Shown: positions 50,172-59,114 of the stretch, one piece after another
Layout of the letters: each line of letters begins with the position of its first letter
Numbering within the stretch: the first letter of the stretch is position 1
The notes under the pieces: model-generated
Databases searched by the model: none
What the model saw: the letters and a program-made list of their open reading frames with translations, nothing else
What the model was told of the DNA's origin: nothing
Assembly: GCA_964486455.1 (NCBI GenBank)
Contig: CAZAMP010000011.1
Location: 28,917-92,916 of the forward strand
DNA length: 64,000 nt
Origin: CAZAMP01 sp964486455
Lineage (GTDB): Bacteria; Eisenbacteria; RBG-16-71-46; CAZAMP01
Direction of reading: 5' to 3'
Made by a program: the position numbers and the translations under genes

Positions 50172-51263
50172 CTACCTGACGAAGATCGCCTTTTGCTTCA
50201 ATGTGTCGTCGGCCAGCTCGACACGGATGTAGTAGATGCCCGACTGTAACGCGTGCCCGGACGCGCTCCGACCGTCCCACGAGACCGTGTGCCGACCGGC
50301 CGGCATGCGAACCTCGGACAGGGTGCGAATCCGTTGTCCCTGGACGTTGTAGATCGCCAGTTCGACGTGGGAGGCGACCGGCAGCTCGATCGCGATCATC
50401 GAGCCGACCCGAAGTGGATTCGGCGTGTGGATCGCGGCGCGAACCGGAAGCGCTTCTCCGACGACCACTCCCTCACCGGATGCCACCGTCTCGATCACAT
50501 CCGGCCGAACGAGGATCGCATCTCTCAACGTGAAATGGGTCGAGAGCATCGTCTCCGGATTCCGCACGTTGAAGCGGAGCCTTCCGAGCTCGTGATCCCC
50601 CGGCAGTAGGGTCGGGCGAAGCTCCAGGTCGGTGAATCCTCCCAGGCGGATTCGGTCTCGGTTCTCGGTTCCGGTCGCCGAGAGATGGTCGAACATCGAT
50701 GACACACCCGTCATCTCGACGAACTCGAGCGCGCTCGAATCGAACTCGATGCCGAAGTCGACGGCGCAGACGGGTTCGCCCGTCATGAGGTGGACTGAGA
50801 CCGTCACGCCGCGGTCTTCGGGTGAAACCTCGGCGTCGAACCACACACGCGCGGATCCTTCAGAAAGTAGGTCACCGGATCCCTCCTCTGCCTCCCCGCT
50901 TGCCGCGAAGCCGCATGGCGGGAAGCTCAGGCAACCCAGTTCATCTTCGGTCGTATCGCGTCCACACTCCGGGAAAGGCAGGGGAGGTGGCGGCCCCTGC
51001 TCGAAGAGGTACCTCAGCAGGAACGCGAGGTCCCCGGCGTCAAACGTTCCAGAATCGTCGACGTCCACGGAGTCCCAGCACCGGGGGACCGGCTTTGTGA
51101 GCGCCGGTAGCCAGAAGGTGAGGTCTTCCGTGTCCACCTCGCCGGAAGCATCCACATCTCCCCGAATGAAGGGACCTTCGGTAGAATCTCCCGTCACGAA
51201 GGAGAAGCAGGACGAGTATTCGCCGAGGATATCACAGGCATTTGCCGCTCGGACACGCCAGTA
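50172..51263 (-). pseudogene. dockerin-cohesin-FlgD tail part of the large FN3 surface protein, downstream of a stop codon
   Basis: This stretch is in the same frame as the gene at 51264-54125 and is cut off from it only by the TAA at 51264-51266. The first codons read Y-W-R-V-R-A-A-N-A-C, the natural continuation of the FN3-like I-P-D-T-T before the stop. Then come dockerin-type calcium loops (D-V-D-A-S-G-E-V-D and D-V-D-D-S-G-T-F-D-A-G-D-L), a cohesin-like domain (C-A-V-D-F-G-I-E-F-D ... L-E-F-V-E-M) and the FlgD-like tail (P-N-P-L to the end, S-G-I-Y-Y-I-R-V). A GTG at 51197 could start it on its own, but no export signal would be present. Confidence 0.75.
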
Positions 51264-54125
51264 TTAGGTCGTATCCGGTATGAGGTCTATATATTCGAAG
51301 CGTGGGCTTGAAACGACTTCCTCGGGACCCTGTCCGCAGCTCCTTCCAAGCTGAACGACGTAGTATGCGGGCAGCGTTCCCTGACACTTGGGAAACGTCC
51401 CCATGGACAGGCTCGCGGATCCCAGGTCTCCCGGCAAAAACGGCGCATTGATCGCATCGCAATTGGAGTATTCCGCTTCGCCTGTGCGTGGGTCCGTCGT
51501 GACGCGCATATGTCCGGACGCGCCGTCGCTGAGCGTGAAGTAGCCGATCTTGGCATTGCCGCCGGCTGGGTAGTAGCAGCCGTCCGGCCAGGTAACGGCT
51601 GTTCCGGTGCCGGATGCCGGCCAACCCTGCTCGGGGATCTCCATTCCTCCCGTACAGAGACTCCACCCCTCGACGCCCGCCGCGTACTCGATGCCGAACT
51701 GCGCGCCCCCGATTCCGTCGGGGAAGTCTTGCACCTGGCTCGCCACGACCCAGACGAATGCATGGCCTTCAACCGCATCACTCGTGAGATCGTCGCAGTG
51801 CTCTTCGTCGATCCACTCGAACACGGGATCACTGCAGCCGGAGTAGCTGGGCTCCGTGATCAGGAGATTCATGAAGTGCAGGCCGGTTGTCGCCTCCCAC
51901 TCCAGGACTCCGGCGGTGGGTTGGTCGATCGTCCCATCCGGAGGGCTCGTCAACAACGGGGCGGCAAGCGAACCGGGATCTGTGACGACCATGCCGGAGT
52001 CACCATTCGATGGTTCCGAGTCTCCGCAGTCGCCGGTGGCGACGATCGAGTATTCGTAGCCAATTCCCTCAATCGCCGTGTCGTCTCGGTACACGGTCGT
52101 GTCCGAGGGGACCTGGGCGATTTCGACATCATCACGGCGCACGCGAAAGCCGGTTTCGTTGTCGCTGTTGTCCAGCCAGATCACGCGGACGGCGTGGCAG
52201 GCGCTATCACCTGCGACGCACTCCGACGGGGCGGCCGGGGCAACCTGGATAAGTCCGAAGTCCGTGTTGGAGGGATACGTGTCTCCGCACGAATTAAACG
52301 CAACGACCGAGTAGTTGTACCGCACGCCGGGAGTGGCGGTCAGGTCCGAGAAGTGCGTCGTGTCGGGCGGAGTCGTCCCGATCTGCTCGTCCTCACGAAA
52401 GATGACGAAGCCGTGCTCGTCGTCGCTGTTGTCCGTCCAGGTGATGTCCACGCGGTCGCAGAGGGTCTCGGTCGCGGCGCACGCCGATGCCGGGGCGGGG
52501 AAGGCATTCGATCCAGCATCAGAGTTCGACGGGGGCGCATCGCATACGTCGTCGAATGCGACGATGGTGTACGAGTAGTCGCGCCCCGGCGCAGCCGCTT
52601 CATCGATGTACAAGGTGACATCGGGGTCGACGGTTGCGATCAGCTGGCTGTCGCGCATGATCTTGAAGCCGGTTTCGATGTCGCTATTGTCTATCCACGT
52701 GACGCGGACGATGCCGCAGAGGCTGTCAGACGCCGCACATTCGGACGCGGCCTCTAGACCGGTAGACCCGAACATGATCCCCTCGTTGGTGTTCGACGGG
52801 GGCGCGTCGCCACATTCGTTCGATGCCACGATCCAGTAGTCGTGAGGTATCCCACCCTCGGCCTCGTGGTCTTCATATTCGATGACGTCCGGATCGGTGA
52901 TGGCTATGAGCGTGTCGTTGCGTACAACCTTGAACCCGGTCTCATCATCGCTCTGGTCGGTCCACGTAATGAGAATCAAGCCACAGAGATCGTCCGAAGC
53001 GCGACAGGACGCGGCCGAGGTGGGGGGTAGCTTGATCTCACCCCTGTCGGTGCCGGAGCTTTGGGCGTCTCCACACTCGTTCGTTGCGACGATGGAATAG
53101 TGGTACGTGGCGCCGGTCACCGCGGTCGAGTCGTGAAATTCGGTTACGTTCGGTCCGGTGATCTGGAGGAACTCGAGATCGCGAAGGACCCAGAAGCCTG
53201 TCTCGTTGTCGCTGTTGTCGGTCCACGTGACTCGGATGTATCCGCAGAGGTCGTCACTGGCGACACAGTCTGAAGCTGCGTTGAGGGGCGTTGTTCCGCC
53301 GGGATCCGTGTTGGACGGGGCCGCGTCGCCGCACGCGTTGAACGCAATGACGCCGTATTCAAAACTGGCGCCGACCTGTTCGACGTCATCCAGAAACTCG
53401 CGAGCCTCTCCGTCGGCCCGGCCGACGATGGAGTCGTTTCGCACGATCTTGAAGCCGGTAACGTCTTCTCCGCCGTGGGACCATGTGATCCGGATGGGAC
53501 ACTCGCTATCCGTCGCGACACAATTGTAGGCGGGGGGAGGAGTGAAGTCGTCACAGTTCGGAAACGTGCCGACGGACAGATCGGCGGCTCCCACGTTCTG
53601 CGGGCAGATCACGTGTCCGACATTTCCCCCGCACTCGGAGTACTGGATGGTATCGGTACGGGGATCCTGAACAATCGTCATCTCGCCGGCGGCACCGTCG
53701 GAGAGACGGAAGAAACCGATCTTGGCGTTTCGGCCGGGTGGGAAGTAACAACCGCTCGGCCATGTGATCGCGTTTCCGGTGCCCGACGCCGGCCATCCGG
53801 CTTCAGTGATTTCCATTCCCCCCGTGCAAAGAGACCAGTCCGTTACGTCGGCGGTGTATTCGATGCCGAACTGCGCGCCGCCGATTCCTCCCGGAAAGCC
53901 TTCCTCATGGCTCGTCACGACCCAGACGAACGCGGAGCCCGGATGAGGAAGGCTCTCGAGGTCGTCACACCCAGCCGCGTCGATCCAATCGAAGGTGGCA
54001 TCCGAGCAACCGGAGTAGCTTGTCTCCGTGATCAGCAGATTGATGTGGAAATCGGAATCACCCGTCTGTCCCTGGGATGCGACTGGGATCAGCAGGAACG
54101 GCACGAAGAGCAGGATTCGTCTCAT
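51264..54125 (-). CDS. large secreted protein with duplicated Cys-rich domain and seven FN3-like repeats
   Basis: 953 residues to the in-frame TAA. Start chosen at ATG 54125, six bases after GGGGG; another ATG lies at 54131. A signal peptide (to about V-A-S-Q-G) precedes a roughly 190-residue domain with S-Y-S-G-C-S-D and S-L-C-T-G-G-M-E. Seven fibronectin-III-like repeats of about 86 residues follow, each with paired cysteines, the core V-T-W-x-D-N-S-D-x-E-T-G-F, and the end N-x-C-G-D-x-x-P-S-N. The first domain then appears a second time at the C-terminal side. The frame resumes beyond TAA with dockerin, cohesin and the FlgD tail. Probably surface-bound or secreted; binding partners unknown. 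Confidence 0.85.
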   Translation of the reverse strand: MRRILLFVPFLLIPVASQGQTGDSDFHINLLITETSYSGCSDATFDWIDAAGCDDLESLPHPGSAFVWVVTSHEEGFPGGIGGAQFGIEYTADVTDWSLCTGGMEITEAGWPASGTGNAITWPSGCYFPPGRNAKIGFFRLSDGAAGEMTIVQDPRTDTIQYSECGGNVGHVICPQNVGAADLSVGTFPNCDDFTPPPAYNCVATDSECPIRITWSHGGEDVTGFKIVRNDSIVGRADGEAREFLDDVEQVGASFEYGVIAFNACGDAAPSNTDPGGTTPLNAASDCVASDDLCGYIRVTWTDNSDNETGFWVLRDLEFLQITGPNVTEFHDSTAVTGATYHYSIVATNECGDAQSSGTDRGEIKLPPTSAASCRASDDLCGLILITWTDQSDDETGFKVVRNDTLIAITDPDVIEYEDHEAEGGIPHDYWIVASNECGDAPPSNTNEGIMFGSTGLEAASECAASDSLCGIVRVTWIDNSDIETGFKIMRDSQLIATVDPDVTLYIDEAAAPGRDYSYTIVAFDDVCDAPPSNSDAGSNAFPAPASACAATETLCDRVDITWTDNSDDEHGFVIFREDEQIGTTPPDTTHFSDLTATPGVRYNYSVVAFNSCGDTYPSNTDFGLIQVAPAAPSECVAGDSACHAVRVIWLDNSDNETGFRVRRDDVEIAQVPSDTTVYRDDTAIEGIGYEYSIVATGDCGDSEPSNGDSGMVVTDPGSLAAPLLTSPPDGTIDQPTAGVLEWEATTGLHFMNLLITEPSYSGCSDPVFEWIDEEHCDDLTSDAVEGHAFVWVVASQVQDFPDGIGGAQFGIEYAAGVEGWSLCTGGMEIPEQGWPASGTGTAVTWPDGCYYPAGGNAKIGYFTLSDGASGHMRVTTDPRTGEAEYSNCDAINAPFLPGDLGSASLSMGTFPKCQGTLPAYYVVQLGRSCGQGPEEVVSSPRFEYIDLIPDTT

Positions 54126-54302
54126 GTTCATCCCCCGGTGGATGAGGCACGGTTCTCTAGCGGTAGATGTCCTTGCTCGAGAGCCGCCTGAGCTTCCGAG
54201 CACGGACGGTCCGATGCATCTATATTACCAATCGTTGTTACGATAGTCAATTATTCGGTTGCGATGCGGTGAGGTGGGGCGCGAGAGAGGCTCGTGAGGC
54301 GC

Positions 54303-54331
54303 AAAAAGGGAGAGCCGCGATCGGCTCTCCC
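54303..54331 (-). terminator. Rho-independent terminator of the M36 peptidase gene
   Basis: A 10-bp stem, GGGAGAGCCG (54308-54317) and CGGCTCTCCC (54322-54331), has a CGAT loop and, read leftward, a run of five T (the A run at 54303-54307). It lies about 30 bases beyond the stop codon at 54363. Confidence 0.9.
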
Positions 54332-54362
54332 TTCGAACTAACTCAGCTGTCGCTGACCCGCG

Positions 54363-57317
54363 TTACCGCAGGATCGACAGCTTCCGGCTGACCTGCATCG
54401 TTTCCGTGGTCAGACGGCTGTAGTAGATCCCCGAGCTCAGCTGGAGGCCCGAGCTGTCCGTGCCGTCCCAGCCGATCGCGTAGTGGCCGGGCGCCTGGCT
54501 CGTGTTCACGAGCGTCGTCACCAGTCGGCCGTTGATGTCGAAGATCTCGAGACGGACGTCGGAACGATCCGTGAGCCCGTACCGGACGGTCGTCCGGGGA
54601 TTGAACGGGTTCGGCGTCGCGCCCGCGAGATACGGATTGACCGGAACACCGGGCAGTGAAGCGTCGATTTCGACGTCCACGGCGCCCAGGTTGCCCAGGA
54701 TCCGCAGGTCGTCGACGAGTGCCTCCACCAGCGAGTTGCTGCCGGTATCGCTCGCGATGAACTTCAGCTCGACGTTGCCGATTCCCGCCCCGTACTGGGC
54801 CGAGAGGTCGTACCGAACGTTGAGCCACATGTTCTGGTCATCGTCGTTGCTCTCGACGTTCGTCCATCCACCGCCGTTGTTGCGGACCTGAACGACCCAG
54901 GTGTCGCTACCCGGATTGTTTCCGCGGTTGTTCGTGTAGTACCGGTAGTACTTCACACGCGCGTCCGTGGCGCCGCTCAGATTGTACACTGGCGAGTAGA
55001 GGCTCGTTGCACCGCCGTCGATGTCATACGTTCCGGCGCCCGATCCGGCCAGTCGGCCGGTTACCCAGCAATTGATGCCGGCGATCGTATGGTCGTCTTC
55101 TGGCTGGACCACGCCACCGTAGTTCGTTCCTTCCGGATCGCCCCACTCCCACGTACCCGTCGTCGCGGTATCGGTGCCCTCGTCGTTCACTGACCAGGTT
55201 CCGGAGACCTCGATCGGATCGTACACGTTCGCGACGTCGACGTTGTTGAGGTCGGTCGGCGCGCCCGAGGGATGCGTGTTGGTGTTGCCGTCAAGGTCCT
55301 CGGCGTAGATGTAATAATCCACCTCGGTTGGAACCTGGAGACCGGGGATCGTCGCCGTGTACTCGTCGCCGCCAACGTAGGTCATCGCTAGGTCAGCGAA
55401 CGATCCACCGTTCAGCTTGTACGTCACACGCACGAGACCGTCGTCGATGTCGCTGCTGGTGGAGACGATCGTCGCCGTCAGCACTTGATCGCCGTCGCTG
55501 TCCGTGTTGTCCGGAGCGACGTGGGTGATGATCACGCCGACGAGGATCTCGGGACAGTACTCCGCGAAACCGTGGTTCGTGCCGGCTTGACAGATTTCGT
55601 CGTAGTGCGGCGTTCCGTTGTCGAGATTGCCGTCGTCGTCGTCGGTGACGAAGATCGCCACGAACTGATCCGGCTGGTTGTACGGCGTGTACAGCTTGCG
55701 GCAGAAGTGCCACAGCGTCGCGGCTTCGATGGTCCCGTTGTCATCACCGTACATGGCGATAAGCGACTCCCACAGGTCCCAATGCACACCCGCCATGATC
55801 TGGCCGTCGTTATGAACCTGGCCGGTCAGGTCGTCGGGGTACTGCATATTGTTGTCGGAGTTGCGAATACCGCTGTCGCACTGGTTCAGGTAGAAACCGC
55901 GGCCGACGACGGAATCCCGCGTCATCAGGTTGAGCAGGATGTCCGAGTTCCCCTCACCGAGGCCCTGGCTGCCCTGCGACCCGAGCAGGTTGTCCTGCAC
56001 GCCGTGTCCGAATTCGTGGTGAACGACATCTTGCATCTCGCCGGTGTTGGCGCAGCCGCCGCCCTCGCGGTAGAAGTTGATCGTGCCGTCCCAGTAGGCG
56101 TTGCACGTGGCGTTGAGGCTCACGTTCCCCGTGATGCGCACGTTCGTGTAGTAGTAGCCCGGATCGAAGATCTCGAAGAAGTCGTGCAGGTCATTTACAG
56201 CGGCGAACACGTCGCGTTCATCATGCTGTGCGTTTGTGTCGTTGAACTCGACCGTGTGGGCTACACCACCGACCGCTGTACCACTGTACTGCGCCTCTGC
56301 ACCACCGACGTTGTTGAGGTCGACGTATGGCCCGTAGAGGTCGGCCGTGACGGTGCGGTTTCCGGTGCCGCCCTCTCCCGCGTTCCAGTTCCCGTCGTAG
56401 TCGGATGTCGCGTTCGGGAGGCCCGAGACCTGCACGCGCAGGTAGCGGCACGGTTCCTCGCCTACTCCGTAGCAGTACGAATTGTGCTGGACGTCGGAGA
56501 TCGCATCCCCGTAGTAGTCGAGGAAGTGAATGTCGTTGTAGCGCCAGACGATCTGTCCGTCGTGGGCATCCACGTGGCTCACCCAGATGCCGAGCGGCTC
56601 TTCCGTGCGCACGCGCACCCGCCAAACGAGGTGGAAGCCGACATCACTGGGTCCGTAGGGAACCGGCAGCACGAGAAGCTTCGGCTCACCGTCGATCTTG
56701 TCCGTCGCGGGGTCGAACGAAACGTCGTTCTTCGCGATCGCAGTTGCCTGGTCGACCGAGATCCCCGGGCGCGGTAGCACATCGATGTCGTTGTAGTAGT
56801 CCGAACTCATTGCAAAGAGCCGGCCTTCTTCGGTGAAAATCATCTTCACCTTGGCCTGCCAGACATCGAGGCCGTGATAGGTCTGATTGAAGTGAACCGC
56901 AACCTTGCCCAGACCGCGGCGAACGTCGGCGAGAGCGAGGTTCTCGACGTCGGCGCCGAGAAGCTCGGGATGGGCGGCGATGAAGTCACGCGCGGTCGCT
57001 TCGGCGACAGCGTCGGTCGACAGGACGACGCCCGTCTCAATGCCGCTGCCGAGGAGGTTGTGCGGTGTGTTGGTCAGAGGGTTCCAACCAACGACGCGCC
57101 AGTTGCCCCCGAGCTGACCGTTAGCGGTCAACGCGAGCTGATGGCCGGCCTGGACGGCCGACGGCGTCTGGTGCTGATAGAGATCATAGTCGTGCATCGG
57201 CATCCGGATCTCGAAGTCCGCGTTCTGCGGAACCTCGACGAATGCGTAAGCCCCTCCGATCGGTCCGACCACAAACAGGGCCGCGACGGTGAGGACCCGG
57301 AGAAGAGATCGCGTCAT
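54363..57317 (-). CDS. secreted M36 (fungalysin)-type zinc metallopeptidase with FlgD-like tail
   Basis: 984 residues. Signal peptide (to about A-Y-A); a propeptide of FTP/PepSY type about 30-270 (H-G-L-D-V-W, V-S-V-D-Q-A-T-A-I-A); the catalytic domain with H-E-F-G-H at about 433-437 and the downstream E of G-L-G-E-G-N-S-D; then a strand-rich region with a second beta domain, a W-T-N-V-E-type beta-sandwich, and the sorting-type tail (A-T-P-N-P-F-N-P at about 900 to S-S-G-I-Y-Y-S-R-L). It would be an extracellular protease. The gene ends at a strong terminator. Upstream a possible leftward promoter lies at 57466-57494. Confidence 0.95.
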   Translation of the reverse strand: MTRSLLRVLTVAALFVVGPIGGAYAFVEVPQNADFEIRMPMHDYDLYQHQTPSAVQAGHQLALTANGQLGGNWRVVGWNPLTNTPHNLLGSGIETGVVLSTDAVAEATARDFIAAHPELLGADVENLALADVRRGLGKVAVHFNQTYHGLDVWQAKVKMIFTEEGRLFAMSSDYYNDIDVLPRPGISVDQATAIAKNDVSFDPATDKIDGEPKLLVLPVPYGPSDVGFHLVWRVRVRTEEPLGIWVSHVDAHDGQIVWRYNDIHFLDYYGDAISDVQHNSYCYGVGEEPCRYLRVQVSGLPNATSDYDGNWNAGEGGTGNRTVTADLYGPYVDLNNVGGAEAQYSGTAVGGVAHTVEFNDTNAQHDERDVFAAVNDLHDFFEIFDPGYYYTNVRITGNVSLNATCNAYWDGTINFYREGGGCANTGEMQDVVHHEFGHGVQDNLLGSQGSQGLGEGNSDILLNLMTRDSVVGRGFYLNQCDSGIRNSDNNMQYPDDLTGQVHNDGQIMAGVHWDLWESLIAMYGDDNGTIEAATLWHFCRKLYTPYNQPDQFVAIFVTDDDDGNLDNGTPHYDEICQAGTNHGFAEYCPEILVGVIITHVAPDNTDSDGDQVLTATIVSTSSDIDDGLVRVTYKLNGGSFADLAMTYVGGDEYTATIPGLQVPTEVDYYIYAEDLDGNTNTHPSGAPTDLNNVDVANVYDPIEVSGTWSVNDEGTDTATTGTWEWGDPEGTNYGGVVQPEDDHTIAGINCWVTGRLAGSGAGTYDIDGGATSLYSPVYNLSGATDARVKYYRYYTNNRGNNPGSDTWVVQVRNNGGGWTNVESNDDDQNMWLNVRYDLSAQYGAGIGNVELKFIASDTGSNSLVEALVDDLRILGNLGAVDVEIDASLPGVPVNPYLAGATPNPFNPRTTVRYGLTDRSDVRLEIFDINGRLVTTLVNTSQAPGHYAIGWDGTDSSGLQLSSGIYYSRLTTETMQVSRKLSILR

Positions 57318-57783
57318 GGTTGGGGCTGCTCCTTTGCTGTTGTCCGCGAGCGCGGACGTACTCTGATTGTCCTCGGCGAATACGTGCTATGGGAATGCAC
57401 GGGGGGACGTCGTCGCCGGGGTTCACGTCAATCGGCAAACGCAAACTGCAAACATAGATAGACCAATTCTAGCATTAATCAGGGTCTTATTGAAGAACGT
57501 TCGAGGCAAGCGGCCGATGATACGGGACTTAAGGACTTTATGGGTCAATTGTCAGCAACTATGGAGCTCCTGATTTCGCTGCCGGCGAATCGCGTGTGAT
57601 GGAAGAGCGGTGACGCCAATCGAGACCGGCAACTGGTCCATTTCAGCCGTCCAGTCGTGCGGCCGATCCCAGCCAGTCGGGCCGCATGTTCATTCCCCAT
57701 ATACCTTTCGATCCAACACACCGATCTTTATTCACGATTGACGTGCTTTCTATCCGCAGTTCCCGCCAGGGAAGGAGTTGGGG
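57318..57783. other. intergenic region between divergent secreted-protein genes
   Basis: About 465 bases, with an A+T-richer stretch near 57450-57520. I see a possible leftward promoter (listed separately), the ribosome site of the next gene (AAGGAG, 57772-57777) and nothing else that I can support. Confidence 0.45.
57466..57494 (-). promoter_or_regulatory. possible promoter of the M36 peptidase gene
   Basis: Read leftward: TTCAAT, 17 bases, TAGAAT. The -10 matches five of six consensus bases and the spacing is ideal, but the -35 is weak. It would leave a leader of about 140 bases before the ATG at 57317. Confidence 0.4.
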
Positions 57784-58353
57784 ATGTCATTTGTTTCCAC
57801 AGCGAGGGGCTTCCACGTTGCCGGTGTATGCTTCTTGCTCGCGTCCGTTGTTCTACTGATCGCAGGTTGCGACAAGCCGGAAGCCTATCCACAGCGGCCG
57901 GGTCTGCCCGACTACCAGGATGCGGGTGGGGCCGAGGTCGAGGTTCACGGTTTTCAACCCAGCAGAGGCATGGCGGGTGATCGCATCGATATCTCCGGTG
58001 CCGGTTTTCACGCCAATGTCGAGCTGAACGAGGTTTCGATCGGGGGGGCGCAGGCAACCGTGGTGGCGGCGACGGAAACGACGCTTGCGGTCGAGATCCC
58101 CATCTACGCGGCCAGCGGCGCGATCACCGTTCAGCGTGCCTCGAGCTATCGGTCCGACACCAGCGAGGATGTCTTCGACGTTCGGGCTCCCGACGGCCTG
58201 ATCTTTGGATACAACGGCACTGCGGGACAGCCGGACATCACGTCGGACATCCCCCTCGACATCGACGTCGGCGGCTCGTCGACGACGCTCCAATATCCTG
58301 GGCGGGGTGTTGAACGCGGATGGCGACGGCTACTGGGCACTAACGGACGATGA
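57784..58353 (+). CDS. TIG-domain lipoprotein, N-terminal piece before a frameshift
   Basis: Start at ATG 57784, six bases after AAGGAG. The lipoprotein signal ends L-I-A-G-C. Then comes an IPT/TIG immunoglobulin-like domain (V-E-V-H-G-F-x-P-S-x-G-M-A-G-D-x-I-D-I-S-G). The frame keeps protein character to about I-D-V-G-G-S-S-T-T-L near 58290 and then turns into Arg-rich noise. The correct continuation is one frame over (58205-58948). Total corrected length is about 388 residues. One extra base near 58291 explains the break. Confidence 0.8.
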   Translation: MSFVSTARGFHVAGVCFLLASVVLLIAGCDKPEAYPQRPGLPDYQDAGGAEVEVHGFQPSRGMAGDRIDISGAGFHANVELNEVSIGGAQATVVAATETTLAVEIPIYAASGAITVQRASSYRSDTSEDVFDVRAPDGLIFGYNGTAGQPDITSDIPLDIDVGGSSTTLQYPGRGVERGWRRLLGTNGR

Positions 58354-58948
58354 TGGGTACGTCCGCTCGATGGGCGTCCTTCCCAATGAGGGAACGTACT
58401 ACGATCAGGTGCTGCCGATCTTCTGCGGCCAGCAACGGCTTCTCGTGCTCTTCGGAAACGAGAACGGGCGCGCGTACTACATGTCCGACGTCACGAGGTT
58501 GGACTGCACGGAGCCGTCTATTCGCGTGAAGCTCTCCTGGGACACCAATCACACGGATGTCGATCTTCACTTCCTGCGCCCCAACGGAACCTACAACGAC
58601 TTCGGAAGCGAGCAAGACCCGGGCTCGGATTGCTTCTTCGCCAACCGCAATCCCGATTGGGGCGAGCTAGGCAATCCCACCGACGATCCCGAACTCGACG
58701 TCGATGACGTGGACGGCTACGGCCCGGAGAACATCTATCTCGAGCCCGGCGATGAAGGCACGTACACGGTGGTGGTGTACTACTACTCCGACCACGGCTA
58801 CGGCCCGTCGAACGCATGGGTCGAGGTCTTCATCGAAGGCGGACGCGTGCGCGGGTTCGGCCCGTTTCGCCTGAACAGCACCGGTGCCCGTTGGAACGTG
58901 TGTACGATCGATTGGCCCGGAGGCAGTGTGAACCCCATCGGCGGCTGA
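58205..58948 (+). CDS. TIG-domain lipoprotein, C-terminal piece after a frameshift
   Basis: Sensible sequence begins at about 58292 (N-I-L-G-G-V-L-N-A-D-G-D-G-Y-W). It continues with a beta domain and then a DUF2135/YfaP-like ending: L-S-W-D-T-N-H-T-D-V-D-L-H, D-F-G-S-E-Q-D-P-G-S-D, Y-G-P-E-N-I-Y-L, G-T-Y-T-V-V-V-Y-Y-Y. This domain is found in secreted proteins with unknown binding roles. The first 29 residues of the frame are out of frame noise. Together with the piece before it, this is one exported lipoprotein. No membrane anchor other than the lipid. Confidence 0.8.
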   Translation: MDTTALRDSRTSRRTSPSTSTSAARRRRSNILGGVLNADGDGYWALTDDDGYVRSMGVLPNEGTYYDQVLPIFCGQQRLLVLFGNENGRAYYMSDVTRLDCTEPSIRVKLSWDTNHTDVDLHFLRPNGTYNDFGSEQDPGSDCFFANRNPDWGELGNPTDDPELDVDDVDGYGPENIYLEPGDEGTYTVVVYYYSDHGYGPSNAWVEVFIEGGRVRGFGPFRLNSTGARWNVCTIDWPGGSVNPIGG

Positions 58949-59114
58949 CGCCGGACGACAATCCGTCGAACCGATCGCGGCAGGTGCACGGCGCCTGTCG
59001 CGTTTCATTTGCCTCGCAAACTTCTCGGCACGGGCTATGATGTCTCGGACGTGTGGATCCCACTGCCACTCACGGGCGGCGGAAGACCGCCCGCCCGAAA
59101 CGGAGGCCGCGGCG

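Noticed and set aside
51510..52757. 415-codon rightward frame over the FN3 protein gene
   Set aside because: Its apparent repeats are the reverse translation of the FN3 repeats; no own start signals.
52000..53550. DNA repeats of about 260 bases as a mobile or CRISPR-like array
   Set aside because: They are diverged protein-coding FN3 units without identical repeats or spacers.
55485..56777. 430-codon frame antisense to the M36 peptidase gene
   Set aside because: Val/Arg/His-rich shadow with no motifs.
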